NCBI GenBank assembly: GCA_041625575.1
Contig: JBFJTG010000001.1
Coordinates: 1-64,000, forward strand
Reading direction: 5' to 3'
DNA: 64,000 nucleotides
Origin: Litorivivens sp041625575
GTDB lineage: Bacteria; Pseudomonadota; Gammaproteobacteria; Pseudomonadales; Spongiibacteraceae
Within the stretch, counting starts at the first letter, position 1. Each line of letters starts with the position of its first letter. The notes beneath the pieces are model-generated. The model did no database searches. It was not told where the DNA came from and worked only from the letters and a program-made list of their open reading frames with translations. Shown here piece by piece: positions 50,980-59,222 of the stretch. A program made the position numbers and the translations under genes.

Positions 50980-50995
50980 AGCAAAGCTCGGGCCA
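50980..50995 (-). promoter_or_regulatory. Sigma-54 promoter of the FNT transporter
   Basis: On the minus strand TGGCCCG-AGCT-TTGCT matches the sigma-54 consensus except one base in the -24 element. GG and GC spacing is correct. It is 49 bases upstream of the transporter ATG. TGCACCAAA at 51102-51110 could be half of an NtrC site about 107 bases further upstream. Confidence 0.72.
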
Positions 50996-51019
50996 ATAAT
51001 TTACAGGAGTTATAAGTCC

Positions 51020-51160
51020 ATGAAAGTACGAAGTAAATTGAGATCTATAGCAAGGGGCTGGGTTGCGGGTCCAGCAGGCGGCGTTGTGAATACAGGGCGT
51101 ATGCACCAAAGGGGACCGTCACCTGAGGGCATTGCGCACCAGCCCGCGAGTCGGGGCTGA
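51020..51160 (+). CDS. Possible small basic protein of 46 residues
   Basis: A short frame with AGGAG ten bases before the ATG encodes MKVRSKLRSIARGWVAGPAG and a Gly/Pro/Arg-rich tail. It is divergent from the transporter and ends 14 bases before the dapD stop. No family is recognised, the spacing is long, and it overlaps the region where activator sites for the sigma-54 promoter would lie, so it may be spurious. Confidence 0.22.
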   Translation: MKVRSKLRSIARGWVAGPAGGVVNTGRMHQRGPSPEGIAHQPASRG

Positions 51161-51173
51161 TGCGCATGGCAAA

Positions 51174-52208
51174 TCAGTTGTGGGCGTGCAGAGCCTCGTT
51201 AAGCTCGATCGCTGATTTGTTGGTCAATGCCTCTATGGCGCCGCTCTTCGAATTGCGGCGAAACAGCAGGTCAGAGTGCCCGGCCAGTTCACGAGCCTTC
51301 ACATTCTTAACAGCTGCACCTTTGTCGTCGAGCATTGCAATGATGCTCCCTGCCGTAATGTACAAACCTGCTTCGACCGTGCAGCGATCACCTAGCGGAA
51401 TGCCGACGCCGGCGTTGGCGCCGACCAGACATTCTTTGCCTAGCGAGATAATGACGTTGTTGCCGCCGGACAAGGTGCCCATAGTCGATGCACCACCGCC
51501 CAGATCAGAGCCCGCGCCCAACACCACGCCTGCGGAAATTCGACCTTCGACCATGGCCGGACCTTCCGTGCCCGCGTTAAAGTTCACAAAGCCTTCATGC
51601 ATGATGGTGGTGCCTTCGCCGAGGTAGGCGCCGAGTCGAACGCGCGCGGTATGAGCAACACGCACGCCGGCAGGCACAACGTAGTTGGCCATTTTCGGGA
51701 ATTTGTCTACCGACATAACTTCCAGCACGCCGCCCTGCAGGCGAGTCTGGAGTTGGCGCTCTGTTAATTCGTCAATGGCGATGGCGCCTTGATTTGTCCA
51801 CGCGACATTGGGCAGTACACCAAACATGCCGTCGAGTTTGATGCCGTGCGGCTTAACGAGACGGTGAGATAGCAGATGCAGCTTAAGATAAACCTCGGGG
51901 ACTGAGCTTGGGGCTTCGTCGCTACTCAGTAAGGTGACAACCAGGGGCTGTTTACTGTTGGACAATTTGGCGCATGTTTCTGCTAATTCGCTATCAACTG
52001 ATTTTAATGCCTCGAACAGCGCAATCATGCGGGCGCTGTCCAAAGTGATTGCGTGATTGCCGCCCTCAAACGCAAGGGTGTCCACCAGAATCTGGGTGAG
52101 CTTTGCCGTGGGTGAAAGCAGGGGCCTGGGATAAAAAACTTCCAGCCATTCGCCTTTGCTGTTATGGGTGCCGACACCAATGCCAACGCTATAGAGTGAA
52201 GTTGTCAT
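51174..52208 (-). CDS. dapD: Tetrahydrodipicolinate N-succinyltransferase, long form
   Basis: DapD succinylates tetrahydrodipicolinate in lysine/DAP synthesis. The 344-residue protein is the longer Pseudomonas-type DapD (start YSVGIGVGTHNSKGEWLEVF). It has a left-handed beta-helix of hexapeptide repeats (VRLGAYLGEGTTIMHEGFVN, SAGVVLGAGSDLGGGASTMG, GKECLVGANAGVGIPLGDRC) and a C-terminal strand region. It is the last gene of the leftward map-glnD-dapC-nth-arsC-like-dapD run, eight bases after the ArsC-like gene. Confidence 0.95.
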   Translation of the reverse strand: MTTSLYSVGIGVGTHNSKGEWLEVFYPRPLLSPTAKLTQILVDTLAFEGGNHAITLDSARMIALFEALKSVDSELAETCAKLSNSKQPLVVTLLSSDEAPSSVPEVYLKLHLLSHRLVKPHGIKLDGMFGVLPNVAWTNQGAIAIDELTERQLQTRLQGGVLEVMSVDKFPKMANYVVPAGVRVAHTARVRLGAYLGEGTTIMHEGFVNFNAGTEGPAMVEGRISAGVVLGAGSDLGGGASTMGTLSGGNNVIISLGKECLVGANAGVGIPLGDRCTVEAGLYITAGSIIAMLDDKGAAVKNVKARELAGHSDLLFRRNSKSGAIEALTNKSAIELNEALHAHN

Positions 52209-52216
52209 AGTTCTAC

Positions 52217-52567
52217 CTATTGCTGAGTATGAATAATTTCGGAGTAACGATCAGTCGAAAAACCAATGGCTACCGTTTTATCGGTGACGAGCACGGGTCG
52301 TTTGATCAGTGTCGGATATGCCGCCAGCAGCGCAAGCATATCGGCAGGCTTTTCGATGTTTCGCTCTGCTTCGCTCAATTGCTTCCATGTGGTGCTGCGC
52401 TTATTCAGCAGCTCATCGCCAACACTACCATGCCACTGCTGAAGTTGCTTGGTGGTAAGGGGTGTGTCGCGAAAGTCGACGAATTCGTGTTGTACCGATG
52501 CTTGCTCCAGCCATTTTCGGGCCTTGCGCACTGTATCGCAGTTTTTAATGCCGTAGAGTTTGATCAT
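52217..52567 (-). CDS. ArsC/Spx-family reductase-like protein (YffB)
   Basis: This 116-residue thioredoxin-fold protein of the YffB branch starts MIKLYGIKNCDTVRKARKWL and has a single active-site-like Cys10. It also has the motif LLNKRSTTWKQLSEAER and the cis-proline strand LIKRPVLVTDKTVAIGFSTD. These proteins are ArsC relatives without demonstrated arsenate reduction; a glutathione-dependent thiol role has been suggested. The same gene commonly sits directly before dapD in Pseudomonas relatives, as here. Confidence 0.92.
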   Translation of the reverse strand: MIKLYGIKNCDTVRKARKWLEQASVQHEFVDFRDTPLTTKQLQQWHGSVGDELLNKRSTTWKQLSEAERNIEKPADMLALLAAYPTLIKRPVLVTDKTVAIGFSTDRYSEIIHTQQ

Positions 52568-52646
52568 TGCCGCAGTTACTGTTTTCAGGGCAGCGAAGAA
52601 TAGCAGATTGTGAGTTCGAGTTCACGGCACTATCGGCCTGCCGAGC

Positions 52647-53300
52647 TTAGGCCTTTTTCGTAATTTTAGGATTTTTCCGATTGGGATAGCAGCTGCGGCA
52701 GAGCTCGCAGACCGTGCCATCGCAACTGTGCGCCGAGCAGTATTCGCGACCGTAATAGATTATCTGCAGGTGCAGCGCATTCCAGTGTTCGCGAGGGAAC
52801 AGTTTTTTCAGGTCGCGCTCGGTTTGAGCTACATTCTTGCCGGAGGTAAGGCCCCAGCGCTGGGCCAGTCGATGAATGTGGGTATCTACAGGAAAGGCCG
52901 GTATTCCGAATGACTGCGCCATGACGACGCTGGCGGTCTTATGGCCCACGCCGGGGAGCGTTTCCAGTGCGTCGAGGTCGGCGGGCACTTGGCCCTCATA
53001 ATCTTCGACGAGAATTTCTGACAATCGCTTTATCGCTTTGGATTTCTGCGGGGAAAGTCCGCAGGGTCGAATGATGGCCCGAATATCGTCGACACGTTGT
53101 TTAGCCATGTCGTAGGGGTTGTCGGCCAGTTTAAACAGGGCGGGCGTGACTTTGTTTACTCTTTCGTCTGTGCATTGGGCTGACAAGAGCACGGCGACCA
53201 GGAGCGTATAAGGGTCTTTGTGGTCCAGCGGTATGGGAGGTTTGGGATAGAGCTCCTGCAAGCGCGACAAGACCAGAGCCGCCCGTTCCTTTTTTAGCAT
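52647..53300 (-). CDS. nth: Endonuclease III
   Basis: Nth is the base-excision repair glycosylase/AP lyase for oxidised pyrimidines. The 217-residue protein has the helix-hairpin-helix LETLPGVGHKTASVVMAQSF with the catalytic lysine, and the catalytic aspartate in FPVDTHIHRLAQRWGL. The 4Fe-4S ligands are EYCSAHSCDGTVCELCRSCYP-type (C-x6-C-x2-C-x5 pattern). The ATG is one base after the dapC stop, so it is inserted between dap genes in one transcript. I do not know this arrangement as standard. Confidence 0.95.
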   Translation of the reverse strand: MLKKERAALVLSRLQELYPKPPIPLDHKDPYTLLVAVLLSAQCTDERVNKVTPALFKLADNPYDMAKQRVDDIRAIIRPCGLSPQKSKAIKRLSEILVEDYEGQVPADLDALETLPGVGHKTASVVMAQSFGIPAFPVDTHIHRLAQRWGLTSGKNVAQTERDLKKLFPREHWNALHLQIIYYGREYCSAHSCDGTVCELCRSCYPNRKNPKITKKA

Positions 53301-53301
53301 T

Positions 53302-54492
53302 TTATAAACTCTGTATGTATTCGCGAATTCTGCGGGCGGCTTCGATACATTCCTCGGGGCCTGCTACCAGCGCCATTCGGACGCGCCTTGCGCCCGGATT
53401 ATAACCGTCGATTTCACGGCTGAGATAACTGCCCGGTAGTACGGTGACGTGTTGCGATGCGAACAGGCCCTTGGCAAATGCCTGATCATCGATGGGTGTT
53501 TGTGGCCAAAGGTAAAAAGCGCCGGCAGGCGGTTGCAGTGTCAGCACCGGCGATAATTCCTGAATGACGGCTGCAAATTTCTCCCGATACAGTCGTCGAT
53601 TTTCCTGAACATGATTTTCATCCTGCCAGGCAAGGGCGCTGGCGATCTGGTGCTGAACCGGCATCGCGCATCCGTGGTAGGTGCGGTATGCGAGAAAGGC
53701 GGCGAGAATATCTGCGTCACCTGCGACAAAGCCTGATCGCAGGCCCGGTAAGTTTGAGCGCTTGGACAGCGAATGGAACACCACGCAGCGACTGTAGTCG
53801 TGGCGTTCCATTGCGGCCGCTGCCTGTAACAGACCGACCGGAGGCGTATTCTCATCGAGATATATTTCGGAATAGCATTCGTCACTGGCAATAACGAAGT
53901 CATGTTCGTCAGCCAGTTGAATCAGTTTCTGGAGTTGCGCAATGGACAGGGTGGCGCCGGTCGGGTTGCCCGGCGTGCATAAAAATAGCAGTTGGCAGCG
54001 CTGCCATTGCTCTGCGCAGACCTGGTCGAAATCCGGTAAAAACTGTGTTTGTTCATCGCAGGGTATGAACAAAGGGTCGGCGCCTGCCAAAAATGCTGCG
54101 CCTTCGTATATCTGGTAGAAGGGGTTGGGGCTCACAATCAGCGGATTTTGAGTGCGATCAATAAGGGCTTGCGCAAAGGCAAAGAGCGCTTCGCGGGTGC
54201 CGTTCACCGGCAGGACTTGCGTATCTGCATCGAGCCCCTGCAATTGAAAGCGTTCTGTTGCCCATTGCGCGATCGCGAGCCGTAATTCAGGTAACCCTTT
54301 GGTGCTGGGATAGTTGGCTAGTCTGGGTAGCTCTTTGGCGAGCGCGTCCAACACAAACTGTGGTGAAGCGTGCTTGGGTTCGCCAATAGACAACGCAATG
54401 GCAGATTTCTCAGCCGGAGGAGTGACACCCTCAAACAGCGCGCGTAACTTTTCAAAGGGATAGGGTTGTAGTCTTCCTAAATCCGGATTCAT
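53302..54492 (-). CDS. dapC: Succinyldiaminopimelate transaminase
   Basis: DapC is the PLP-dependent fold-type I aminotransferase converting N-succinyl-2-amino-6-ketopimelate to N-succinyl-LL-DAP. The 396-residue protein shows LSIGEPKHASPQFVLDAL, NYPSTKGLPELRLAIAQW, LFLCTPGNPTGATLS, ASDECYSEIYLDENTPP, the Schiff-base lysine in FHSLSKRSNLPGLRSGF and the C-terminal arginine in GARRVRMALVAGPEECIEA. Start MNPDLGRLQPYPFEKLRALF is the usual DapC beginning. It lies between glnD and nth, in the Pseudomonas-like order glnD-dapC. Confidence 0.95.
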   Translation of the reverse strand: MNPDLGRLQPYPFEKLRALFEGVTPPAEKSAIALSIGEPKHASPQFVLDALAKELPRLANYPSTKGLPELRLAIAQWATERFQLQGLDADTQVLPVNGTREALFAFAQALIDRTQNPLIVSPNPFYQIYEGAAFLAGADPLFIPCDEQTQFLPDFDQVCAEQWQRCQLLFLCTPGNPTGATLSIAQLQKLIQLADEHDFVIASDECYSEIYLDENTPPVGLLQAAAAMERHDYSRCVVFHSLSKRSNLPGLRSGFVAGDADILAAFLAYRTYHGCAMPVQHQIASALAWQDENHVQENRRLYREKFAAVIQELSPVLTLQPPAGAFYLWPQTPIDDQAFAKGLFASQHVTVLPGSYLSREIDGYNPGARRVRMALVAGPEECIEAARRIREYIQSL

Positions 54493-54532
54493 GAATAAGG
54501 GGCTCTATGCTGGAATGACTGTTATGGACTTA

Positions 54533-57193
54533 TTAAAAGGGCGGTGTAGCCGCAGCCTGCTCGTCCAGCTCTTTGCAAATCGCGCGCTGGATAGCTTCAC
54601 AAAGCTCGGGGTCTTTGATGGCCTCTTGCTTTTTGTTGGTAATAAAAAATACGTCTTCAACACGCTCGCCCAATGTCGCAATTTTGGCAGCCTGCAATTT
54701 TATTTCGTATTCGAAAAATATCCGGCCAATGCGGGCCAGCAGGCCGGGGCGGTCCGGCGTGATGACTTCAAGCATGGAGCTGCCTTTGCCGATGTCAGTG
54801 GCCATAGTGGTGCGCGTCGGTGTGGAAAACAGGCGCATCTGTCGCGGCGTGCGCTTGCTGATAAATTCAGGAAAGCGATCGGGTTGCTCGATGTGCTGGC
54901 GTAAAAAATCGACGATTTGTTTGCTGCGTTCTTCATCGTCGCCAATTGGCTTGCCATCGGCGTCGAGCACATAGAATGTGTCCAGCGAGTAGCCTGACTT
55001 GGAGCTGTATATCCGCGCGTCAACGATGTTGAGGTCCAGCTGTTCCATCGCCGAAGCGACTACCGCAAACAAATTGTCGTGCTCCAGAGTGTGGACAAAT
55101 ATTTGGGTCGCGCCTTCGGTATCAACCGTACTGCTTTTCTTGACGAGGATCAGCGGTTTGCGAACGTCGTGGTGGCGGGCGATCGCGCGCGTGTGCCAGA
55201 CGATATCGTCGGCACGCTCGCGCAGAAAATAATCGTCGCCGCGATCTTTCCACAAGCTTTGCACTTCGGTTTCTTCAAAACCGTGGTCTTCCAGCTTGGC
55301 CAGCGCGGTGCGCTGGGTTTCGAGAATCCAGTCTTGCTTGTCGATGACGTTTTCGAGGCCGCGCCGCAATGCGCGTTTGGTTTCTGCATAAAGTTGGCGC
55401 AGTAGTGAAGCGCGCCAGGAATTCCACAATGTGGGATTGGTTGCATTGATGTCGGCAACCGTTAGGGCGTAAAGGTAGTCGAGCCGCACCTGATCGCCGA
55501 CTTCATGGGAAAAATCGCGAATTACTTCCGGATCAGAGATGTCCTTGCGCTGGGCCACCGCCGACATGAGCAAGTGTTTTTCGACCAGCCAGCACACCAG
55601 ATTCGTGTCGCGATTGGAAATGCCGTGGTTTTCGCAGAAACGTCTGGCATCTACGGCGCCCAAGGTTGAATGGTCACCACCGCGTCCTTTGCCGATGTCG
55701 TGGTATAGGCCGGCCAGATAGAGCAACTCGGGCTTGTCCATGCGGCGCACAATGCGAGCGGCGACCGGAAACTTTTCTTCATATTCAGGGTAGCTAAAAC
55801 GGCGCAGGTTTTTCACCAGCTCCATGGTATGGGCGTCGACCGAATAAATGTGGAACAGGTCGTGCTGCATCTGGCCGATAATCTGACCGAATTCGGGAAG
55901 GTACTTGCCCAGAATGCCAAAGCGCACCATGCGGCGCAGCGTCAATGCAACCTTGTTGCGTGAACGCAGTATTTCGAGAAAAAAGCGGCGATTGCGGGCG
56001 TCGGCGCGAAAGGCGTCGTCGATTAATTCGCGGTGGTCGCGAATCAGGCGGATGGTGGACGCCCGAACGCCGTCAATTGCCTCGTTGTGCGCCATCAAGA
56101 CGAATATTTCCATCAGCGCCGATGGCGTTTTTTTGAATACCTTGCTGTTGGTGACCTCGATATGCCCGTTACGTACGCGAAAACGCGGATTAAGTTCGAA
56201 GATGGTTTCGGCTTCGCAGGCGCGCAGAATGGCTTCATCGTAGTGTTGCATCATCAGGTCATTTAACTGACCCAGTGCCAGTGCCCAGCGATAGTAGCGT
56301 TGCATAAACTGCTCTACTGCCAAACGCGCATCGTCGTCTTCGTAGCCGAACATGCGCGAGATGGTACGCTGATGATCAAATAGTAGTCGGTCTTCCTCGC
56401 GCCCGTTCAGCATGTGCAGGGCGTAGCGAATTTTCCACAAATAATCCTGGCCACGCTTGAGAATGGACAGATCTTCCTCGCGTAGAAATCCCAATTCTAA
56501 TAGATCGGAGAGCGAATCAACGCCGTAATGCCGTTTGGCAATCCAGCCAATCATCTGGATGTCGCGGAGCCCGCCCAGGCAGCTTTTTACATTGGGTTCC
56601 AGATTGTATTCGGAGTTGGCATATTTGCGATGGCGTTCAATTTGCTCATCCCATTTAGCGCGAAAGAATTCGCGGCTTGGCCATATCTTGTCCGGACCGG
56701 TTTGCGCGAGGAGTTTATCGAGCAGTTTGTCGTTGCCGGAAATGGTGCGCGATTCCATGATATTCGTAGCAACCGTAATATCTTCGCTGGCCACTTTTAT
56801 GCACTGCTTTATATTGCGGACACTGTGACCGATAGCGAGATTCAAGTCCCACAGCAGGGCGATAAAGGATTCGAGCGATTCGCGGTAGTCTTCAGCGCTG
56901 CCATCGTCGAGCAGGATTAACAGATCAATGTCGGAATAGGGGTGCAGCTCGCCGCGACCGTAGCCGCCCACGGCGATTAGACTGATATCGCTCCCCCAGT
57001 TGTACAAGCCCCATGCGGTGCGCAACACTTCGTCAACGATTTCGGCGCGATTGCGAATAATCTCGTGAATGTCGTCTCCGGCCTTGAATCGTTCGTCGAG
57101 TTGTTCACGATTGGCGCTCAGGTATTCGCGAAATACGGATACTCGCAGCTTTGGCTGGCTGATTGCGTCGGCTTGAGCCGACAGTGCCGTCAC
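54533..57193 (-). CDS. glnD: Bifunctional PII uridylyltransferase/uridylyl-removing enzyme GlnD
   Basis: GlnD senses glutamine and uridylylates or deuridylylates PII, setting the NtrB/NtrC response and glutamine synthetase state. The 886-residue protein has the nucleotidyltransferase motif GGYGRGELHPYSDIDLLILL (about 77-96) and a PII-UTase helical region. The HD hydrolase is LYHDIGKGRGGDHSTLGAVD, and two C-terminal ACT domains follow (IFVHTLEHDNLFAVVASAME; LEVITPDRPGLLARIGRIFF). The start is GTG 57193, in a GTGA overlap with the map stop. Its product is relevant to the sigma-54 genes 4-10 kb away. Confidence 0.97.
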   Translation of the reverse strand: MTALSAQADAISQPKLRVSVFREYLSANREQLDERFKAGDDIHEIIRNRAEIVDEVLRTAWGLYNWGSDISLIAVGGYGRGELHPYSDIDLLILLDDGSAEDYRESLESFIALLWDLNLAIGHSVRNIKQCIKVASEDITVATNIMESRTISGNDKLLDKLLAQTGPDKIWPSREFFRAKWDEQIERHRKYANSEYNLEPNVKSCLGGLRDIQMIGWIAKRHYGVDSLSDLLELGFLREEDLSILKRGQDYLWKIRYALHMLNGREEDRLLFDHQRTISRMFGYEDDDARLAVEQFMQRYYRWALALGQLNDLMMQHYDEAILRACEAETIFELNPRFRVRNGHIEVTNSKVFKKTPSALMEIFVLMAHNEAIDGVRASTIRLIRDHRELIDDAFRADARNRRFFLEILRSRNKVALTLRRMVRFGILGKYLPEFGQIIGQMQHDLFHIYSVDAHTMELVKNLRRFSYPEYEEKFPVAARIVRRMDKPELLYLAGLYHDIGKGRGGDHSTLGAVDARRFCENHGISNRDTNLVCWLVEKHLLMSAVAQRKDISDPEVIRDFSHEVGDQVRLDYLYALTVADINATNPTLWNSWRASLLRQLYAETKRALRRGLENVIDKQDWILETQRTALAKLEDHGFEETEVQSLWKDRGDDYFLRERADDIVWHTRAIARHHDVRKPLILVKKSSTVDTEGATQIFVHTLEHDNLFAVVASAMEQLDLNIVDARIYSSKSGYSLDTFYVLDADGKPIGDDEERSKQIVDFLRQHIEQPDRFPEFISKRTPRQMRLFSTPTRTTMATDIGKGSSMLEVITPDRPGLLARIGRIFFEYEIKLQAAKIATLGERVEDVFFITNKKQEAIKDPELCEAIQRAICKELDEQAAATPPF

Positions 57194-57984
57194 GACCAGT
57201 TTCTCCGGAATTCAGTTTCGTCGCTGCGAGCGGTTAGAACCTCAACGCCGTCGGCAGTAACCGCCATGGTGTGCTCCCACTGGGCCGACAGCCGGCGATC
57301 CTTGGTGGTGACAGTCCAGCCATCTTTCATGTTGAGTTTTGTGTGCTTCTTGCCGGCGTTGATCATCGGCTCTATCGTGAAAGTCATGCCTTCTTTAAGT
57401 TCGAGGTCATTGCGGGCGTTGTAGCCGTCGTAGTGCAGCACCTGCGGATCCTCGTGGAAGCCAAGGCCGATACCATGGCCGCAATACTCTTCGACCACGG
57501 AGTAGTGGTTGGCGTGGGCGTGCTTGGCTATGACCGCGCCGATATCGCTGAGGTGGGCGCCGGGCTTGACCAGGCGGATGGCTTGATAAATGCACTCCTG
57601 CGTGACCCGACACAGGCGCTTGGCGTGCTCGGGGACGTCGCCCACGTAAAACATGCGATTGGTATCGCCGTGCCAGCCGTCTTTGATGACGGTGACGTCG
57701 ATATTGAGAATGTCGCCGCTTTTCAAGGCCTTGTTGTTCGGAATGCCGTGGCAGATGACCTCATTGGGCGAGGTGCAGATCGATTTCGGGAAGCCGTTGT
57801 AATTTAAGGGGGCAGGAATGGCTCCCTGAACGTTCACTATATAGTCATGGCAGATGGAATTGAGTTCATCGGTTGTCACGCCGGGTTTGACGTGCTCCTC
57901 AATCATTTCCAGCACGTCGGCGGCCAGTCGTCCGGCAATGCGCATTTTCTGGATGTCGTCGGGCGATTTGATACTTACATTCAT
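57190..57984 (-). CDS. map: Methionine aminopeptidase, type I
   Basis: Map removes the initiator methionine from nascent proteins. The 264-residue pita-bread enzyme shows the metal-ligand blocks ILNIDVTVIKDGWHGDTNRM, CGHGIGLGFHEDPQVLHYDG, EGMTFTIEPMI and the final glutamate in SAQWEHTMAVTADGVEVLT. It has the compact bacterial form without N-terminal extension. It starts the leftward operon and is divergent from rpsB, the usual gammaproteobacterial arrangement. Confidence 0.97.
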   Translation of the reverse strand: MNVSIKSPDDIQKMRIAGRLAADVLEMIEEHVKPGVTTDELNSICHDYIVNVQGAIPAPLNYNGFPKSICTSPNEVICHGIPNNKALKSGDILNIDVTVIKDGWHGDTNRMFYVGDVPEHAKRLCRVTQECIYQAIRLVKPGAHLSDIGAVIAKHAHANHYSVVEEYCGHGIGLGFHEDPQVLHYDGYNARNDLELKEGMTFTIEPMINAGKKHTKLNMKDGWTVTTKDRRLSAQWEHTMAVTADGVEVLTARSDETEFRRNWS

Positions 57985-58076
57985 AAGGCGGCTAATTCTG
58001 TCTCAAAAATCGGCGCTTTAATGTAGGCCGAGGAATTTGGGGCGCTATTGTAAACTATGCGCTGCTAGCGCGCGAT

Positions 58077-58094
58077 GCCCCCTCAGGGGCTTTT
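58077..58094 (+). terminator. Small terminator-like hairpin upstream of the rpsB promoter
   Basis: GCCCC-CTCA-GGGGC followed by TTTT on the plus strand. No plus-strand gene precedes it, so it may insulate rpsB or be chance. The rest of the map side of this 350-base gap shows no other clear signal. Confidence 0.35.
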
Positions 58095-58107
58095 GCTGGC
58101 GAAAGAC

Positions 58108-58136
58108 TTTAAGTTCGGAGGCGCTTGTGGTATAAA
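58108..58136 (+). promoter_or_regulatory. Candidate rpsB promoter
   Basis: TATAAA (58131-58136) preceded by TGTGG makes a good -10. A weak -35 TTTAAG lies 17 bases upstream. Transcription would begin about 190 bases before the rpsB ATG, giving a long leader. Confidence 0.5.
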
Positions 58137-58247
58137 ACGCGCCCCCACTGGCAGGCATTTCGTCCGCTGTCGGGCCGTAAGGTCTGAAATTGGCTGTAAG
58201 TGCCTGCACAGTAAGGGGATTACCTTAACGTCGCCCGTGTCTCGACA

Positions 58248-58296
58248 CATGAACCTGGGTGCTGACTTCGGCTTTGCCGGGCTCGGTTGGTTCATG
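58248..58296 (+). promoter_or_regulatory. rpsB leader hairpin, candidate S2 autoregulatory element
   Basis: CATGAACC (58248-58255) and GGTTCATG (58289-58296) form a perfect 8-bp stem enclosing a GC-rich inner arm, ending 38 bases before the rpsB ATG. rpsB-tsf of gammaproteobacteria is known to be feedback-regulated by S2 through its leader. I infer the same role here from position and structure, not from a model match. Confidence 0.55.
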
Positions 58297-58334
58297 GGAG
58301 ATGCGGAAGCCCTAAACCCGCAAAGGAAACGATA

Positions 58335-59084
58335 ATGTCACATGTAAGCATGCGAGAAATGTTGCAGGCTGGTGTTCACTTTGGTCACCAAACCCGCTAC
58401 TGGAACCCCAAAATGGCGCCGTATATTTTTGGCGCTCGCAATAAAATCCATATCATCAACCTGGAACACACGGTTCCTGCCTTTAACGAAGCCATCGACA
58501 AAATTGTTGAGCTGGCCGGTAACAAGAACAAGATCCTGTTTGTTGGCACCAAGCGTGCAGCAGGCAAGATCATCGCTGAGCAGGCGGAACGCGCCGGTAT
58601 GCCCTATGTCAGCCATCGCTGGCTGGGCGGCATGCTCACTAACTACAAAACTATTCGTCAGTCTATTCGTCGCCTGCGCGAGCTCGAAGCTCAGCAAGCC
58701 GACGGCACTTTCGACAAGCTGACCAAAAAAGAGGCGCTGATGCGCCGTCGCGACATGGAGAAGCTTGAGCGCTCCATCGGCGGTATCAAGGATATGGGTG
58801 GCCTGCCCGATGCACTGTTTGTTATCGACGTTGATCACGAGCGCATCGCAATTCAGGAAGCCAACAAGCTGGGCATCCCTGTTATCGGTATTGTTGATAC
58901 CAATAGCAACCCGGACGGAGTTGATTACATCATTCCAGGCAATGATGATGCGATTCGCGCCATCAGGCTTTATACCGCTGCGGTTGCCGAAGCGATTATT
59001 GCGACTCGACCAGACGCTGCGGCTTTGTCTGCCAAGGACGAGTTTGTGGAAGTTGCTGCTGACGAAAGCGCTGATAAGGCTTAA
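58335..59084 (+). CDS. rpsB: 30S ribosomal protein S2
   Basis: S2 is a late-assembling small-subunit protein that helps dock S1. The 249-residue protein begins MSHVSMREMLQAGVHFGHQT and shows WNPKMAPYIFGARNKIHIIN, FVGTKRAAGKIIAEQAERAG, HRWLGGMLTNYKTIRQSIRR and NPDGVDYIIPGNDDAIRAIR. The usual acidic tail follows (EFVEVAADESADKA). ATG 58335 has AAAGGA eight bases upstream; the 16 upstream in-frame codons belong to the leader. It is followed by a terminator-like hairpin, then tsf. Confidence 0.98.
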   Translation: MSHVSMREMLQAGVHFGHQTRYWNPKMAPYIFGARNKIHIINLEHTVPAFNEAIDKIVELAGNKNKILFVGTKRAAGKIIAEQAERAGMPYVSHRWLGGMLTNYKTIRQSIRRLRELEAQQADGTFDKLTKKEALMRRRDMEKLERSIGGIKDMGGLPDALFVIDVDHERIAIQEANKLGIPVIGIVDTNSNPDGVDYIIPGNDDAIRAIRLYTAAVAEAIIATRPDAAALSAKDEFVEVAADESADKA

Positions 59085-59100
59085 TTAACCAAGCTCGGCC

Positions 59101-59123
59101 AAAGGGGCTGCGGCCCCTTTTTT
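59101..59123 (+). terminator. Terminator or attenuator between rpsB and tsf
   Basis: AAAGGGGC-TGCG-GCCCCTTT followed by a T-run. It probably gives partial termination, lowering tsf relative to rpsB or leaving tsf partly to its own promoter. Confidence 0.85.
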
Positions 59124-59222
59124 GCCATCCCTTCTTTTTGACGGCGCCGTATTGGTAGCGTTTAAACGAAATTCGATTAACACGTTCGGCCTCGGTCGAA
59201 CTATATCCGGAGGAATAATCCA

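Noticed and set aside
51102..51118. A possible NtrC site upstream of the FNT promoter.
   Set aside because: Only the TGCACC half matches; the second half departs from the consensus at most positions. I mention it in the promoter entry but do not list it as a site.
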